A DNA stretch of 64,000 bases, taken from positions 682,001 through 746,000 of the forward strand of contig JASPKZ010001596.1 of the NCBI GenBank assembly GCA_030220185.1, in the 5' to 3' direction. The position numbers and the translations under genes were made by a program. The notes beneath the pieces are model-generated. The model ran no database searches and was not told where the DNA came from. It saw only the letters and a program-made list of their open reading frames with translations. Numbering within the stretch: the first letter of the stretch is position 1; every line of letters begins with the position of its first letter. This stretch comes from Diploptera punctata (taxonomy: Eukaryota; Arthropoda; Insecta; Blattodea; Blaberidae). Shown here piece after piece: positions 20,822 to 30,666 of the stretch.

Positions 20822-21013
20822 TTTCAGTCCTCCTTGAGAAACTCTACAACATAGGTCTGCAGTACAGTGAGCATTACAATAACATTTTCCCTTTATTGTA
20901 CACTCAGGAATATGTTCTACAGCATTCACTGTTAATTTTACATATAAGTTTTGTTTCTTTGGAATCGGTAACGGTGATGCAGTACTTTCACTAGTTTCAA
21001 AATCTGATGACAA
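20822..21013 (-). other. Small Cys-rich open frame, unrecognised
   Basis: A 64-codon frame reads SSDFETSESTASPLPIPKKQ, then a Cys-rich end GKCYCNAHCTADLCCRVSQG. Upstream on the minus strand TTTGTCATCAG could serve as a splice acceptor directly before ATTTTGAAACTAG. The seven Cys/His-like spacings suggest a metal-binding tail, but I do not recognise a family. It could be a last exon, a transposase tail or chance. Confidence 0.3.
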
Positions 21014-21066
21014 ATATATTTTAATATACTAAATGTGAATTCAGGATTTTATATAATATCGAGTGT

Positions 21067-21403
21067 CCCACGCCGTAGCCGAGTGGTTGAGGAAGGAAGC
21101 CTTGGCGCAGAGCTACAGGACTTGCGCGGGTTCGAGTCTTCATGGGGGGAGAAATTTTCTCATGGTATTTCGGCCAGTATGGGACCGGTGCCCACCCAGC
21201 ATCGTGAGGCATTTGGGTAGTTACAATAAGTAGCGGCTCCAGTTTGAGAAAACCAGCTATAACGGCTGGGGGACTCGATATGCTGACCACATGTCACCCC
21301 TACACTGGCTGGATGATCATCTTCCTCTGTGATTGACACGTGTGGATGTAAGGCAGCAGCCGGCTTGTAGGCTAAGGGCCTTCTAGGCCTGTCGCGCCAG
21401 GAG
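21067..21403 (+). mobile_element. SINE-A, full length
   Basis: CGCCGTAGCCGAGTGGTTGA head, GGGTTCGAGTC B box, complete body and the end GGCCTGTCGCGCCAGGAG. It is one of the best preserved copies, about 337 bp. Confidence 0.93.
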
Positions 21404-22015
21404 AAAAAAAGAAATGTCGAGTGGCTTTAATCGGGATTTGGGATTCCACCACTGAAATCGGGAGAATCCCACCTAAATCGGGATGCCTTTTAACCCCGTT
21501 TAGAATGCATATGTGAGTGGGTGGTGTGCTTCGTCTGAAATGTTCATTTTGTCTTGCAGGAGGCCCTAGAATAGATCGATCACTAGGGCTCGGAAGTTCA
21601 GGAAACATCCTTTCTTATTTTACTTCTAAAACGAGGCCCAACATAATATATACAGGGTGAGTCAGGAGGAAAAGCACATGCTTTGTGGGGTGATAGTACT
21701 GGTGATTCTGAACAAAAACTTCTAATATACATATGGCCTTTCCTTAGCCGATTCAAGGTAATTTAATGAAAACAACGAGGAACCGGAAAAGTGCAGGTGA
21801 TAGTAAATGAAGATTCTGTTATCTTAAGTTTTGTTTAATTGTGTACGTTTCCTCACAAAAAGATGTTCAAACACTCCACCGCCAACTTCAATGCATTTTG
21901 CTGCTCTTGTAGACAGCTGTTGTATTGCTGATCTGAGCTCATCCGTACATTCCTTTACTTGAGCACAAGCATGAGTGAGAAGTACCTCTTTTGTGTCCAC
22001 TCTGTGCTTGTAGAC

Positions 22016-22207
22016 TTAGCTCTTAAGCCAACCCCACAAAAAGTAATCTAATGGGGTAAGATCGGGTGACTTCGGTGGCCAAGCAGTGATTCCACCGTAA
22101 CCGATCCAACGCCCAGGAAACGTTTTATTTTGATGCCGTTTCACTGGCCGTACGGAATGTGCAGGAGCTCCGTCATGCTGAAAGTACATACAAGCTCGTG
22201 TTGCCAA
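22016..22207 (-). pseudogene. Mariner-superfamily transposase, C-terminal part (left arm)
   Basis: The frame reads YFQHDGAPAHSVRPVKRHQN, FPGRWIGYGGITAWPPKSPD and LTPLDYFLWGWLKS. The D of HDGAPAH and the D of LTPLDYF would be the second and third catalytic acids, with 41 residues between them by my count. This resembles transposases often annotated with a DUF4817-type N-terminus. The frame ends early and has no N-terminal half. Confidence 0.8.
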
Positions 22208-22317
22208 AGGGATATCCTCCCAAGTATACTAGTAACACATTTCCAAGGAATCGGTTGCGGTGGAAATCACTGATTGGCCACCGAAGTAACCCGATCTTTA
22301 CCCCATGAGATTACTTT

Positions 22318-22581
22318 TTGTGGGGTTGGCTTAAGAGCGAAGTCTACAAGCACATAGTGGACACAAAAGAGGTACTTCTCAATCATGCTTGTGTTCAAAT
22401 AAAGGAATGTACAAATGAGCTCATATCAGCAACACAGCAGCTGTCTACAAGAGCAGCAAAATGCATGATTTTTTTTGTGAGGAAAGGTACACAATTAAAC
22501 AAAACTTACGATAACAGAATCTTCATTTACTGTCACCAGCACTTTTCCCGGTTCCTCGTTGTTTTCATTAAATTACTCTGA
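22318..22581 (+). pseudogene. Same transposase C-terminus (right arm)
   Basis: WGWLKSEVYKHIVDTKEVLL, NHACVQIKECTNELISATQQ and LSTRAAKCMIF mirror the left-arm copy (VYKHRVDTKEVLLTHAC). It lacks everything upstream of WGWLKS except a frameshifted remnant at 22236-22317. Confidence 0.8.
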
Positions 22582-22679
22582 AACGGTTAAGAAAAGGTAA
22601 TTTTTTGTTCAGAATCACCATTACTATCATCCCTCAAAGCATGTACCTTTCCTCTTGACTCACCCTGTATACATTTTGG

Positions 22680-23738
22680 GTCATTGTACGCCAGAAAATG
22701 GCGAGTTTATTTGTCTTTTTCGACTTATTTTTTTGCTTATTGGTTCTTTTTTCTTTGGCCTTTTTTTAGGTTTTTATAATTTTTTTATATAGGCTTATTT
22801 ACTTTTTTTTACTACAGAGAAACATCTCAATATTTCGTAACGTGCTGTCACAAAACCGGTGATCTTTTACTCCTAAGAACCTGGAGATGACTACTATGAT
22901 ATTATATTGCAATGCCAACTGAGCAAATTTTCCGAAGTTCAAGTTTTGTAATTCTAGTGTAGTTAAGTCAAATATGTTTCTAGATATAAAAATTTAAATT
23001 TCTGTCTGCAGGATACCAATTGCATATTCGCTGAATTCATACTATGCGGGAAAAATCGTTCATTCTAAATTCTCCAAGAGCTTTCCTTTTAATGAACACA
23101 CATTTTCTTTTCAAACAATGTTGAATCATATATAGATAAAGTATGAAAGAAGAAGCATTTTGAGTCTTTTTTTTTCGCAATATATGTAGCACTTCATTAA
23201 AATGTCCTTTTTAAACATTAATTTATTATATTCTTTAAAAAGCAGTTAAAACTAAAAGTAATGTTTTATTTGAATTGCCTTTTTATGTAATTTTTAGGTC
23301 TTTTAAAGATCTTCTATAGGCATTTTATAGCTCCTCAACTTCAGAGACCTATTGATCACTAATTTCAGGAGGCTCTCCTTGTGTGGTCAAAAATGTATGT
23401 GTGTGATCCTCCAAAATTTAAAAATCATCTCCCGCCAGGTTGTGTCCTCACTACAGGGCCCGAGTGGTGTGAGGAATGCAAACGTACTTACAAGGAGAGA
23501 AGTTAAACTATGATGGAAAAGAAGAATTTTTTTTAAGGCAAGTTCTCCTTTGTGTCGTTTTTGGTTTAATGGGTACAAACATCAATTTATTTAATCCAAA
23601 TGAGATTATCAGACAGATTTAGATCAATCCCAGCGTGAGCATGGCATCCATTTAACAGATTATTCAGTTATGATAAAGCGAAAAGCAGATCTCATTTCTT
23701 CTTAAAACATTGCGTACGTCATTAACAGAATCGCATTA
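22680..23738. other. AT-rich spacer, nothing recognised
   Basis: T-rich low-complexity sequence with no assignable feature. Confidence 0.5.
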
Positions 23739-23739
23739 C

Positions 23740-23802
<63 letters not shown>

Positions 23803-23837
23803 TAATAATAACAATAATAATAACAATAATAATAATG
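23739..23837. repeat. (AAT)n microsatellite
   Basis: Over 30 AAT units, the second half interrupted by AAC units. Confidence 0.95.
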
Positions 23838-23861
23838 ATAATATCCTAATCATTCATAATA

Positions 23862-24172
23862 TTTCTGCCCGAGGGCAGGTCTTTCACTGCAATCATAGTA
23901 TTTCCATGCTATGCTTTGCAGTTTTACTAGGGAATTATAGGTGTGGTAGCTTCCGGTTGCTTTCCAAACCAGTTAAGGATGATAATGATAGGGATGATGC
24001 TGATGGCCGGATGATTTTCGGGGATCGTTGGGCCCTAAGCTTCCTGACATGTGTCTTACAGGTGAAGAAAAAACCCGAAAAAAAAACTCACCCATGAGCC
24101 TGTCCCGACCGGAAATCGAACCCGGGCCCGCTGCGTGACAAGGCAGCACGCTACCTCGAGACCACAGCTTTG
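23862..24172 (-). mobile_element. SINE-B (module 1), full length
   Basis: It is the reference copy. On the minus strand: tRNA-like head (plus strand CGAACCCGGGCCCGCTGCGT, GACAAGGCAGCACGCTACC), body (CTTACAGGTGAAGAAAAAAC; TTTTCGGGGATCGTTGGGCC) and the module 1 tail (CTGCCCGAGGGCAGGTCTTT). Total about 310 bp. Confidence 0.92.
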
Positions 24173-24192
24173 GAATTATAGTCCTAATAATA

Positions 24193-24272
24193 AACTCAGA
24201 ACTCCACGGCGCATCAGGCCTAGAAGTCCCTTGGTCTACCAAGCGGGCCGCTGGCCTCACATCCACATGTAT
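24193..24272 (-). mobile_element. SINE-A 3' end fragment
   Basis: GCGCATCAGGCCTAGAAGTC, GCGGGCCGCTGGCCTCACAT and CCACATGT match the inverted 3' end of SINE-A. Only about 80 bp remain, so it is strongly 5' truncated. Confidence 0.8.
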
Positions 24273-24783
24273 TAAATACAGAAGTAGCGTATCATCCCTT
24301 CAGTCGTGTTTTAACTCGAGTATCTCGTTCCTAAACCTTGCTTTTGTAACTAGTCGTCTAAATAACTATTAAAATCGAAGTTTGTTTGTTTGCTTTCTGG
24401 TTAGATTAGTCTATGTTGAAATGTCACCTTTATCTTCAGAAGACCCTTTAAATCACTACTGAACTTGTGTAACTGTTATTGTCACAATTACTCTTGTTTA
24501 CAGCAATATACAGACCATAAAATACCTCCCACAAATTTACAGAAATGACAAGAGACTTTCTGAACATAAGTTACTCAAGTTAAGACTGATAACACTGACC
24601 TACAAAAAAAAAAGTTTAAGTTGTCTCTATCCTTTACAAAAATAGTCAATTCCAACCAAATTGAGGTTGAAGAACAAGAATATGACACCAGAATTCTTTT
24701 GTTAGCTCTTGGTTCGAAGATATTTATATAAGTATATGTATGTGTGAAACTTTTCCCTTTAAAATGTTATCTATTTAACTATT
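24273..24783. other. Spacer, nothing recognised
   Basis: No repeat or coding assignment. Confidence 0.4.
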
Positions 24784-25199
24784 CTCTAGAGCAGAGCCGT
24801 TCAAACTACGGCCCGCCATGGCTTTTCGTATGACCCGCTTAAGCACTGAAATTAACAAATTAATTTTATATTTTTAATTTAGATTTTGAAATGTAACGTC
24901 TAGTTTGGACATCCCTGTGTGAAATTCAGCTCTCTGGAATGTGAGGTTGAGGTGTCACCGCTTCTCTTGACAAAGTAGTACAGATGATTCATCCCTTATT
25001 TACCGTTTTCTCCCCCACTCCAAACTTTGAACATTACTTGTTTCGTTTGTTGTATTGCCAATGAAACAGTAGCATGTGCACGTAATAGTTGTAAAAATAG
25101 TGTTAAAGTGAGAAAATGCTTTCAAAAACACGCAACGTTAATTCCGAATGTTGGAAGTTTAACGAATCCTGGACCAGCAAGTACTAGCATTTCTTGTCG

Positions 25200-25828
25200 A
25201 CATGGCAAAGCATTTGAATGACTTAAACATAATTTTACAAGGTAAAGACAAATTAATCAACCGAGTTTACTGTGCAATAACGGCTTTCTAATTGAAACTG
25301 AAGCTATTGGAAAGGCACGTGTCTGTGAAAAACTGCGTACATTTTCCAAGTGAAAATGCTCTGCAAAATGAATATCCTGAATTATGTTTGAGAAGTGATT
25401 GATTATTTTGTGGAACTTGTTGAAAGAATTGAAGAAGAGTTTTCTAATAGATCTGTTATTTCAATAAAATGGAACCAGACATTTCTTTGTTTTGGTATCC
25501 ATTTTCTTTCGATGTTAACAAAGCACCAGCAATGTTGCAATTTGAACTAATAGATTTGAAGTGTAATGACGCAATGAAAGAAGTTTTTGGTCCTACAGAT
25601 CTCATTAAGTTTTCTACAATTTACTACCTGAATAATATTTAGGGTTAAAGGAACACGCCCGACGTTTTATCTGCACGTTTTCTAAAATGAAAATTCAAAA
25701 ATCTCGCTTGAGGTCAAGCTTGAGTGACGAACATCTCCAAGACGTCTTATTTATCAGTAATACTCAGCAGACACCCGACATCGATCGTTTGTTATTTTTA
25801 AAAAGCCAGCTCCACTCTTCTCATTAGG
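25200..25828 (+). pseudogene. hAT transposase C-terminal remnant
   Basis: In shifting frames: HLNDLNIILQGKDKLINRVY, then CVHFPSENALQNEYPE, then SRLRSSLSDEHLQDVLFISN followed by TQQTPDIDRL near 25700-25790. These match the C-terminal region and dimerisation helix of hAT transposases of the GTF2IRD2/ZBED5-like group. At least five stops or frameshifts make it inactive. Confidence 0.8.
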
Positions 25829-25951
25829 TAGACCCTAGGCCCTAAGTATAGGCCTATTCACTTTTGTACCAATTTCTTCTACAATTTTAATTGCAGCATG
25901 ATGTCACAAATGTTTTAATAGTCTTCTGTATGATCATGTAATTTTATTTTA

Positions 25952-25952
<1 letters not shown>

Positions 25953-26044
<92 letters not shown>

Positions 26045-26045
26045 G
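25953..26045. repeat. (AAT)n microsatellite
   Basis: About 31 uninterrupted AAT units inside the hAT element; the poly-Ile frame on the minus strand is an artefact. Confidence 0.96.
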
Positions 26046-26159
26046 AAGCAGCAATAATAGTAACGATATTTATGTTCCGGCCCGCGATCAATTGCACAAT
26101 CAGTTACTTGCCCGGCCCATTAAAAAGTTTGGGCGACCCTGCTCTTGAGCGTTTTATTT

Positions 26160-26650
26160 ATTTTTTTTATTTCTTTCGTTTGTAGTCTACGTCGAATGCT
26201 TCTCTCATGCATGACGTTTCAACAATAGTCTGCAAGCATAGATGAGTTCCATTTGCCCTGATATCTTCTTTCCATTGATGGAATGTCTTGGTGGAAGCGC
26301 TCTTCGTGCTTCATGCTCACAGCGCCAGAATTCCTTAGAAAGAAGTCGAGATGTAAGTCCAAAAAGTGGATCCTGAACAATATATTACAACCAAGCTCTT
26401 GGTATGGCTTCAGAAGTTCATTAACAGCTATATTGTAATTTTCAGCTCTTTCGATTTCCCAAGAAATTGTGAACAACATTTTTGAAGGGTTTCCAAGCTC
26501 TTCTCTCTTCACCTTCAATGACCCTACGAAATGTTCCATCCTTAAGCATTTCTCGAATTTGAGGGCCATCAAAGATTCCCTCTTCGATCTTACCATAGCC
26601 TAACTGAGATGTGGGAATTTTGTCTTCAAATACTTTACCTGTGGAAATTT
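26160..26650 (-). pseudogene. Fragment of a widespread arthropod ORF (FHQDI-MERRYQG)
   Basis: The minus-strand frame 26219-26596 reads NVAVNEL-like then YQELGCNILFRIHFLDLHLD, EERFHQDIPSMERRYQGKWN and SSMLADYC. I know this pattern (GxRFHQDI-ME-RYQG-W ... MMADYCW) from many multicopy arthropod proteins of uncertain, probably transposon, origin. Upstream sequence is missing, and no ends or target duplication were located. Whether it belongs to a DNA transposon or was captured from a host gene cannot be told here. Confidence 0.6.
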
Positions 26651-26654
26651 AACT

Positions 26655-27220
26655 TCAAGCACGGGAAATTACTGAAAAAGAAGAGCAGCTAGGTATCTGA
26701 GCACAGTAAAGGATATATGTGCAAACAAAATGACTCCTCTAGAATGAAAATAAGGTCAGGTTAGAGCTGGGAACCTATATTTGTAACAAGAAAAAATTAC
26801 CAACATTACAAAATTGTCCTCTATCATAAAATTAAATTTTATTTTTCAAGAGAATGAGAGCTAAGTAAACATTTTGAACATCATATTCGTTTATTTCACA
26901 TCGAAATCAATAGGAATTCACTATTTTTTTTTAACTCGGATAGATTTTGAGTGTAGACCAGTGTAATCACACAATTAAAACAGGCATTCACTTATGAAAT
27001 TATACTTTAGTAAGATAACCTTCCTTACCTTATAGCAATAGTTGATATAAACCCCTTTCAGATCATCATCTGTTGACAGTTCGGTATTCGGACTGTTAGG
27101 AGGCGATTTCGGACTGAAAGAAAAAAGAAAAAAACTCTTTTCATTTTCAATTATTATTTAAAAAAATTATTGATTATTATTATTATAAAGACCGGATGTC
27201 AAGCATTCTCTCTTTCTTTT
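26655..27220. other. Spacer, nothing recognised
   Basis: AT-rich; no repeat partner recognised. Confidence 0.4.
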
Positions 27221-27225
27221 TCCTC

Positions 27226-27566
27226 ATGGCGCGACAGGCCTATAAGGCCCTTGGCTTTCCAGCAGGCTACTGGACTCACATCCACATGTGATAATCACAA
27301 AGGTAGATTATCATCCAGCCACTGTAGGGGTGACATGTGGTCAGCATGTCGGGTCTCCCAGCCGTTATAGTTGGTTTTCTCAGCCTGGAGACGCTACTTA
27401 TTGTAGCTACCCAAATTCCTCACGATGCTGCGTGGACATGAGTCCCATACTGGCCAAAATTCCATGAGAAAATTGTTCCTCACCCCCATGGGGACTCGAA
27501 CCAGCACAAGTCCCGTAGTCTGTGCCAAGACATCTTGCCTTAACCACTCGGCTACGGCGCGGGACA
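27226..27566 (-). mobile_element. SINE-A, full length
   Basis: Inverse orientation: GGCGCGACAGGCCTATAAGG at the 3' end through GACATGTGGTCAGCATGTCG to the head CACTCGGCTACGGCGCGGGA. Length is about 340 bp. Confidence 0.93.
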
Positions 27567-27667
27567 TGCTAAGCATTAAAATGGTATAAAAAGGCACATG
27601 CAATATTATGTAATAGCCTATAGGCAGTAAGAACGGGCGTCTATATATTATTGTCAACAATTATTCC

Positions 27668-27718
27668 CAATATATGAATGCGAAACATGGTCCCTTACTT
27701 GAAGGGAGGAGAAAAAAT
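27668..27718 (+). mobile_element. LINE-A scrap, forward
   Basis: TGAATGCGAAACATGGTCCC and TTACTTGAAGGGAGGAG encode YECETWSLT-RE. It abuts an inverted 3' end of the same family. Confidence 0.7.
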
Positions 27719-27721
27719 TAA

Positions 27722-28412
27722 CTAACTCATTGGCACCTTCAAACCCGTAGGTTGAAGGCCGCTCGGACATAAGCTCTCCATACATACTTCTCGTTACCTA
27801 TTATTTTCCAATCATCACCCGTACAATCTACTTCCCTCAAATAATGGTTAAAGTTATTCCCCCACCTCATTATTGGCCTATCTAATGGGTGTATGCCATC
27901 TCGTTTTCTTACAAGGAGTTTCCATTCCCCTCTTCCACACCCTATTTGTTCCACATATCCGGCCCATAGCAATCTACTAAACTTAAATGTTCTCATTATA
28001 TCTGGTTTCCCATAAGAATCCTGTAGCTCACTGTTATGTAGTCTTCTCCATTTTCCATGTCTGTTTTTCTCTCTTTGGTACAAACATTTTCCTAAGAAAT
28101 TTATTCTCAAATATTCGTAATATTTTCTCCTCCCTTAAAGTAATTGTTCATGATTCACATCCATATAACTGGGAGATTAAAAGTTTAATATATATTTTCA
28201 GTTTTATGTTTTTTGAGAGAATTTAGGACAAGGATCCCTATAATGCATAATAGCTAATAGCACGTATTTCCAGAATTCAACCTATGTTTGATTTCTTTGT
28301 GCACCTCATACCTGTTTGCAATTATTGCTCTTAGGTATTTGAATTCAGCCACTTTTCAAAATTTCTCTATTTGTCATTAATTGCCCATTTCCATTACATA
28401 ATGTATTTCTAT
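27722..28412 (-). mobile_element. LINE-A 3' fragment, inverted
   Basis: The open frame 27739-28110 reads KWRRLHNSELQDSYGKPDI, FKFSRLLWAGYVEQIG, RGEWKLLVRKRDGIHPLDRP, IMRWGNNFNHYLREVDCTGD and ends NLRV. It extends upstream to the AEFKYLR region near 28340. The unusually long remaining frame suggests moderate age. Confidence 0.87.
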
Positions 28413-28439
28413 GTGTGACCATAATTTGGTTTTATTACG

Positions 28440-28740
28440 TAGGAGTATTTAACAATAAAGTGATTAGTAAAAACGTTTGAAACAGAAGAGGAACAGACAG
28501 TTAAATGGATAAAACAGATTAATAGTGAGCTACATTGTCGTTATGAGAAACCAGTTGTAATAAGAACAGTTGAGTCTCGAAGATTGCAATCGGCAGGACA
28601 TGTGGCAGAAATGAGAGATGAAAACTTCTTGTATGAAAATCATACCCATTAGCTACATTAATGTTGAGGTTGGAGAATATTAACCATAATTTGAGGGAGG
28701 TAGATTATACAGGGAATGATTGTAATTATTTATTCAGCCT
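28440..28740 (+). mobile_element. LINE-A fragment, forward
   Basis: TTGAGTCTCGAAGATTGCAA, CAGGACATGTGGCAGAAATG, TTGAGGGAGGTAGATTATAC match LINE-A. It has the opposite orientation to its left neighbour and stops before the 3' terminus. Confidence 0.8.
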
Positions 28741-28879
28741 GATGAAATTAAGGCCATGTGATCTTCTCTTCCACTCACTAGGACAAACATATGTATCATT
28801 ATGATATAGCAACAACAATTAACTATAATATTAAATACTAAATGAATATTTGGTCAAAAATGTAATATCTATAAGATTA

Positions 28880-29616
28880 AGATGTCTATTTAACTCATGC
28901 CCCAAACGGAAGTCAATGACCAATCACATGTCAATGATTTTTTATTTACAACCAATCACAGTCGTGTTTCGCCTAAAATTTACCAACTAAAGTTTATCAT
29001 AATAAAGAAAGCACATCCTTTTTAACATTCTGAATAGGCCATAGCATTATGTTGCAGTAACTGGCCCTCTAAGAAATACGGCTACCAGATTTATATATAG
29101 TGCAGAAAGCGCATGCGATAGATAATATAAAAACATTTGTAACAATTGATAATACCAAAAAAAAACACTGTTTGCACTTTCTTAAACGAATTATTTTCCA
29201 GGAAATGACGTTGCAGAAAAATATAATTGACATATTTACATCATAGGACATCAAATTAATTAATACCTATAACGTTGGTTATAAATGTCCCCACTAGGGT
29301 GCATTCTTACAATACTGCGATCCTTTGGCAATAAATAATATTATGATCTGGTTGCAGTGATGAACAAACGAAGGAAATGAAGCGTACCAATCGTTTCTCA
29401 TTTGTTTTCAAACATCGCCGTTTACATTAAATATATAAATATTTTAAAATAACTATAGTTAAATAATGATTTGTGAGTAAACAGCTTAATTTTATTCGTT
29501 AAACAGTCCTAACAAATTCCACTCTTGATTTCCAAATTCTCTAGATAAATTCACTCCTTACTTCGTGAGTTGTGAATTTATCGATAATTTGGAAATCACT
29601 CGTGACATTACTTATG
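28880..29616 (+). repeat. Repeat E, copy 2 (best preserved)
   Basis: It begins near AAGTCAATGACCAATCAC, with a second CCAAT in ACAACCAATCACAG, and ends in a strong hairpin. The hairpin arms are TGATTTCCAAATTCTCTAGA TAAATTCACTC and GTGAATTTATCGATAATTTG GAAATCA. It closely matches the inverted copy at 63540-64000. No frame is conserved, so it looks non-coding and non-autonomous. Confidence 0.82.
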
Positions 29617-30054
29617 ACTATTTATCTCATAGACCGATAATTTTGACTCTTCCTGTTCGCAATGAGAGATATCTCTACAAATTAACTTCTTTGACAAGGA
29701 TATCGATTCAACAATGTACAATCGATATTGTACAGCAAGAAATGACAAAAGAAAACAACTTAAAAAAAGTTAGTTCTGTTGCTCTAAAAAAATTATTAAA
29801 TGTTGTATAATGATTGCAGTGGTATATAAGTTAGTTTGTTATTAAATAATTATTTTGTTTCTGAACGATGTTATAGCTTGACATCTCTGCCACAGGGCGG
29901 AAGAAAATTCCATGTCCTGGAAAATGAAACTGTAAAAGATAGGCCTAATGAATAATACACAGTGTGGTCAGGAGGGATATAAAGGGCAATGTGCTGATGG
30001 GATTGTCTAAAAAATGCATGACTCTTCGTCATGCGGCGTGATAAAAACATTGTA
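29617..30054. other. Spacer, nothing recognised
   Basis: Short open frame 29565-29810 straddles the repeat E boundary and has no recognisable motif. Confidence 0.4.
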
Positions 30055-30140
30055 AAACATTAGCTTAGGATAGGGATCTATGGAGAGCTTTATGTTCACG
30101 TGGACATGAACCCTCGGGTTTATAGTGCCAGTTAATTAAC
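30055..30140 (+). mobile_element. LINE-A 3' terminus scrap
   Basis: TTAGCTTAGGATAGGGATCT, ATGGAGAGCTTTATG and GGGTTTATAGTGCCAGTTAA are the last about 85 bp of LINE-A. Confidence 0.78.
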
Positions 30141-30524
30141 GTTATTTACAACGAAAAGTCACAAAAAGTTAGTCACGCAGAAAGTCAACTGCGTCACGGG
30201 ACAATATTTCACGGGGGCCGACAAATAATGATCGGGTCGCGTGTTTGGTAAATGCGGCAAAGAATGGAGTATCGCAACGTCTCGAAGGTAATGAAGTGAA
30301 ACTAGCTTGACCGGGTATTGATCTCGGTCAACACAATGTACTTGTACGTAACTGTGCCTTTCAATGTCATAACCTATTTGTTTATGTTTAAACAACTTGC
30401 ATCGTTGTATTTTAGCAAATTTAAGGAATGTGGCTATTGATATTGTTATCAAGAAAATATTTTGAAAAGTTGAGGGTTCTATGCCAGGCATCAGTCTACA
30501 TAAATTATATAGGCTATATAGTAT
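30141..30524. other. Spacer, possibly an unclassified repeat
   Basis: More GC-rich than neighbours. A 110-codon minus frame (30159-30491) has no known domain. Confidence 0.35.
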
Positions 30525-30540
30525 GATAAGAAAAATAAAT

Positions 30541-30612
30541 GACTGGACGGATTCGAACCCGGAACTCTGAGTCTGTACCTCAGCGTGTTATCCATTACAC
30601 CACCAGGCGAAT
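30541..30612 (-). tRNA. tRNA-like sequence, pseudogene or SINE head
   Basis: The minus strand shows a good A box (TGGTGTAATGGATAACA), a perfect B box (GGTTCGAATCC) and a 5-bp anticodon stem CTGAG/CTCAG around a 7-nt loop GTACAGA. The acceptor and T stems do not pair well, so it is not a credible functional tRNA. Inverted repeats ATAAGAAAAATAA(A/G)TG flank it. Confidence 0.5.
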
Positions 30613-30666
30613 CCAATTTAAACACTTATTTTTCTTATGTATGTATTATTTATACACACACACACA

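Larger units (their letters stand above)
21653..22667. mobile_element. Foldback mariner-superfamily element
   Basis: Both ends read inward as CAGGGTGAGTCA(A/G)GAGGAAA and are flanked by TA. The arms 21653-22110 and 22236-22667 are reverse complements over some 400 bp with moderate divergence, each encoding the same transposase C-terminus. It is therefore a snap-back structure of two inverted 3' halves, not a normal full element. A non-homologous loop of about 125 bp lies between. Confidence 0.83.
24792..26141 (+). mobile_element. hAT element (1350 bp) with 8-bp duplication
   Basis: Termini CAGAGCCGTTCAAACTACGG (left) and, reversed, CAGGGTCGCCCAAACTTTTT (right) are imperfect inverted repeats. 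Flanking repeats CTCTAGAG (24784-24791) and CTCTTGAG (26142-26149) match in 7 of 8. The central TA fits the nnnTAnnn preference described for Buster-type hATs. Inside is a degraded transposase and a long AAT microsatellite. It is an internally deleted, inactive copy. Confidence 0.87.

Noticed and set aside
23906..24266. Frames over SINE-B resembling a small protein
   Set aside because: They fall within the SINE and recur only with it.
25915..26097. Poly-Ile frame
   Set aside because: Translation of an AAT microsatellite.
30541..30612. Functional tRNA gene
   Set aside because: Acceptor and T stems do not pair; kept only as a tRNA-like element.
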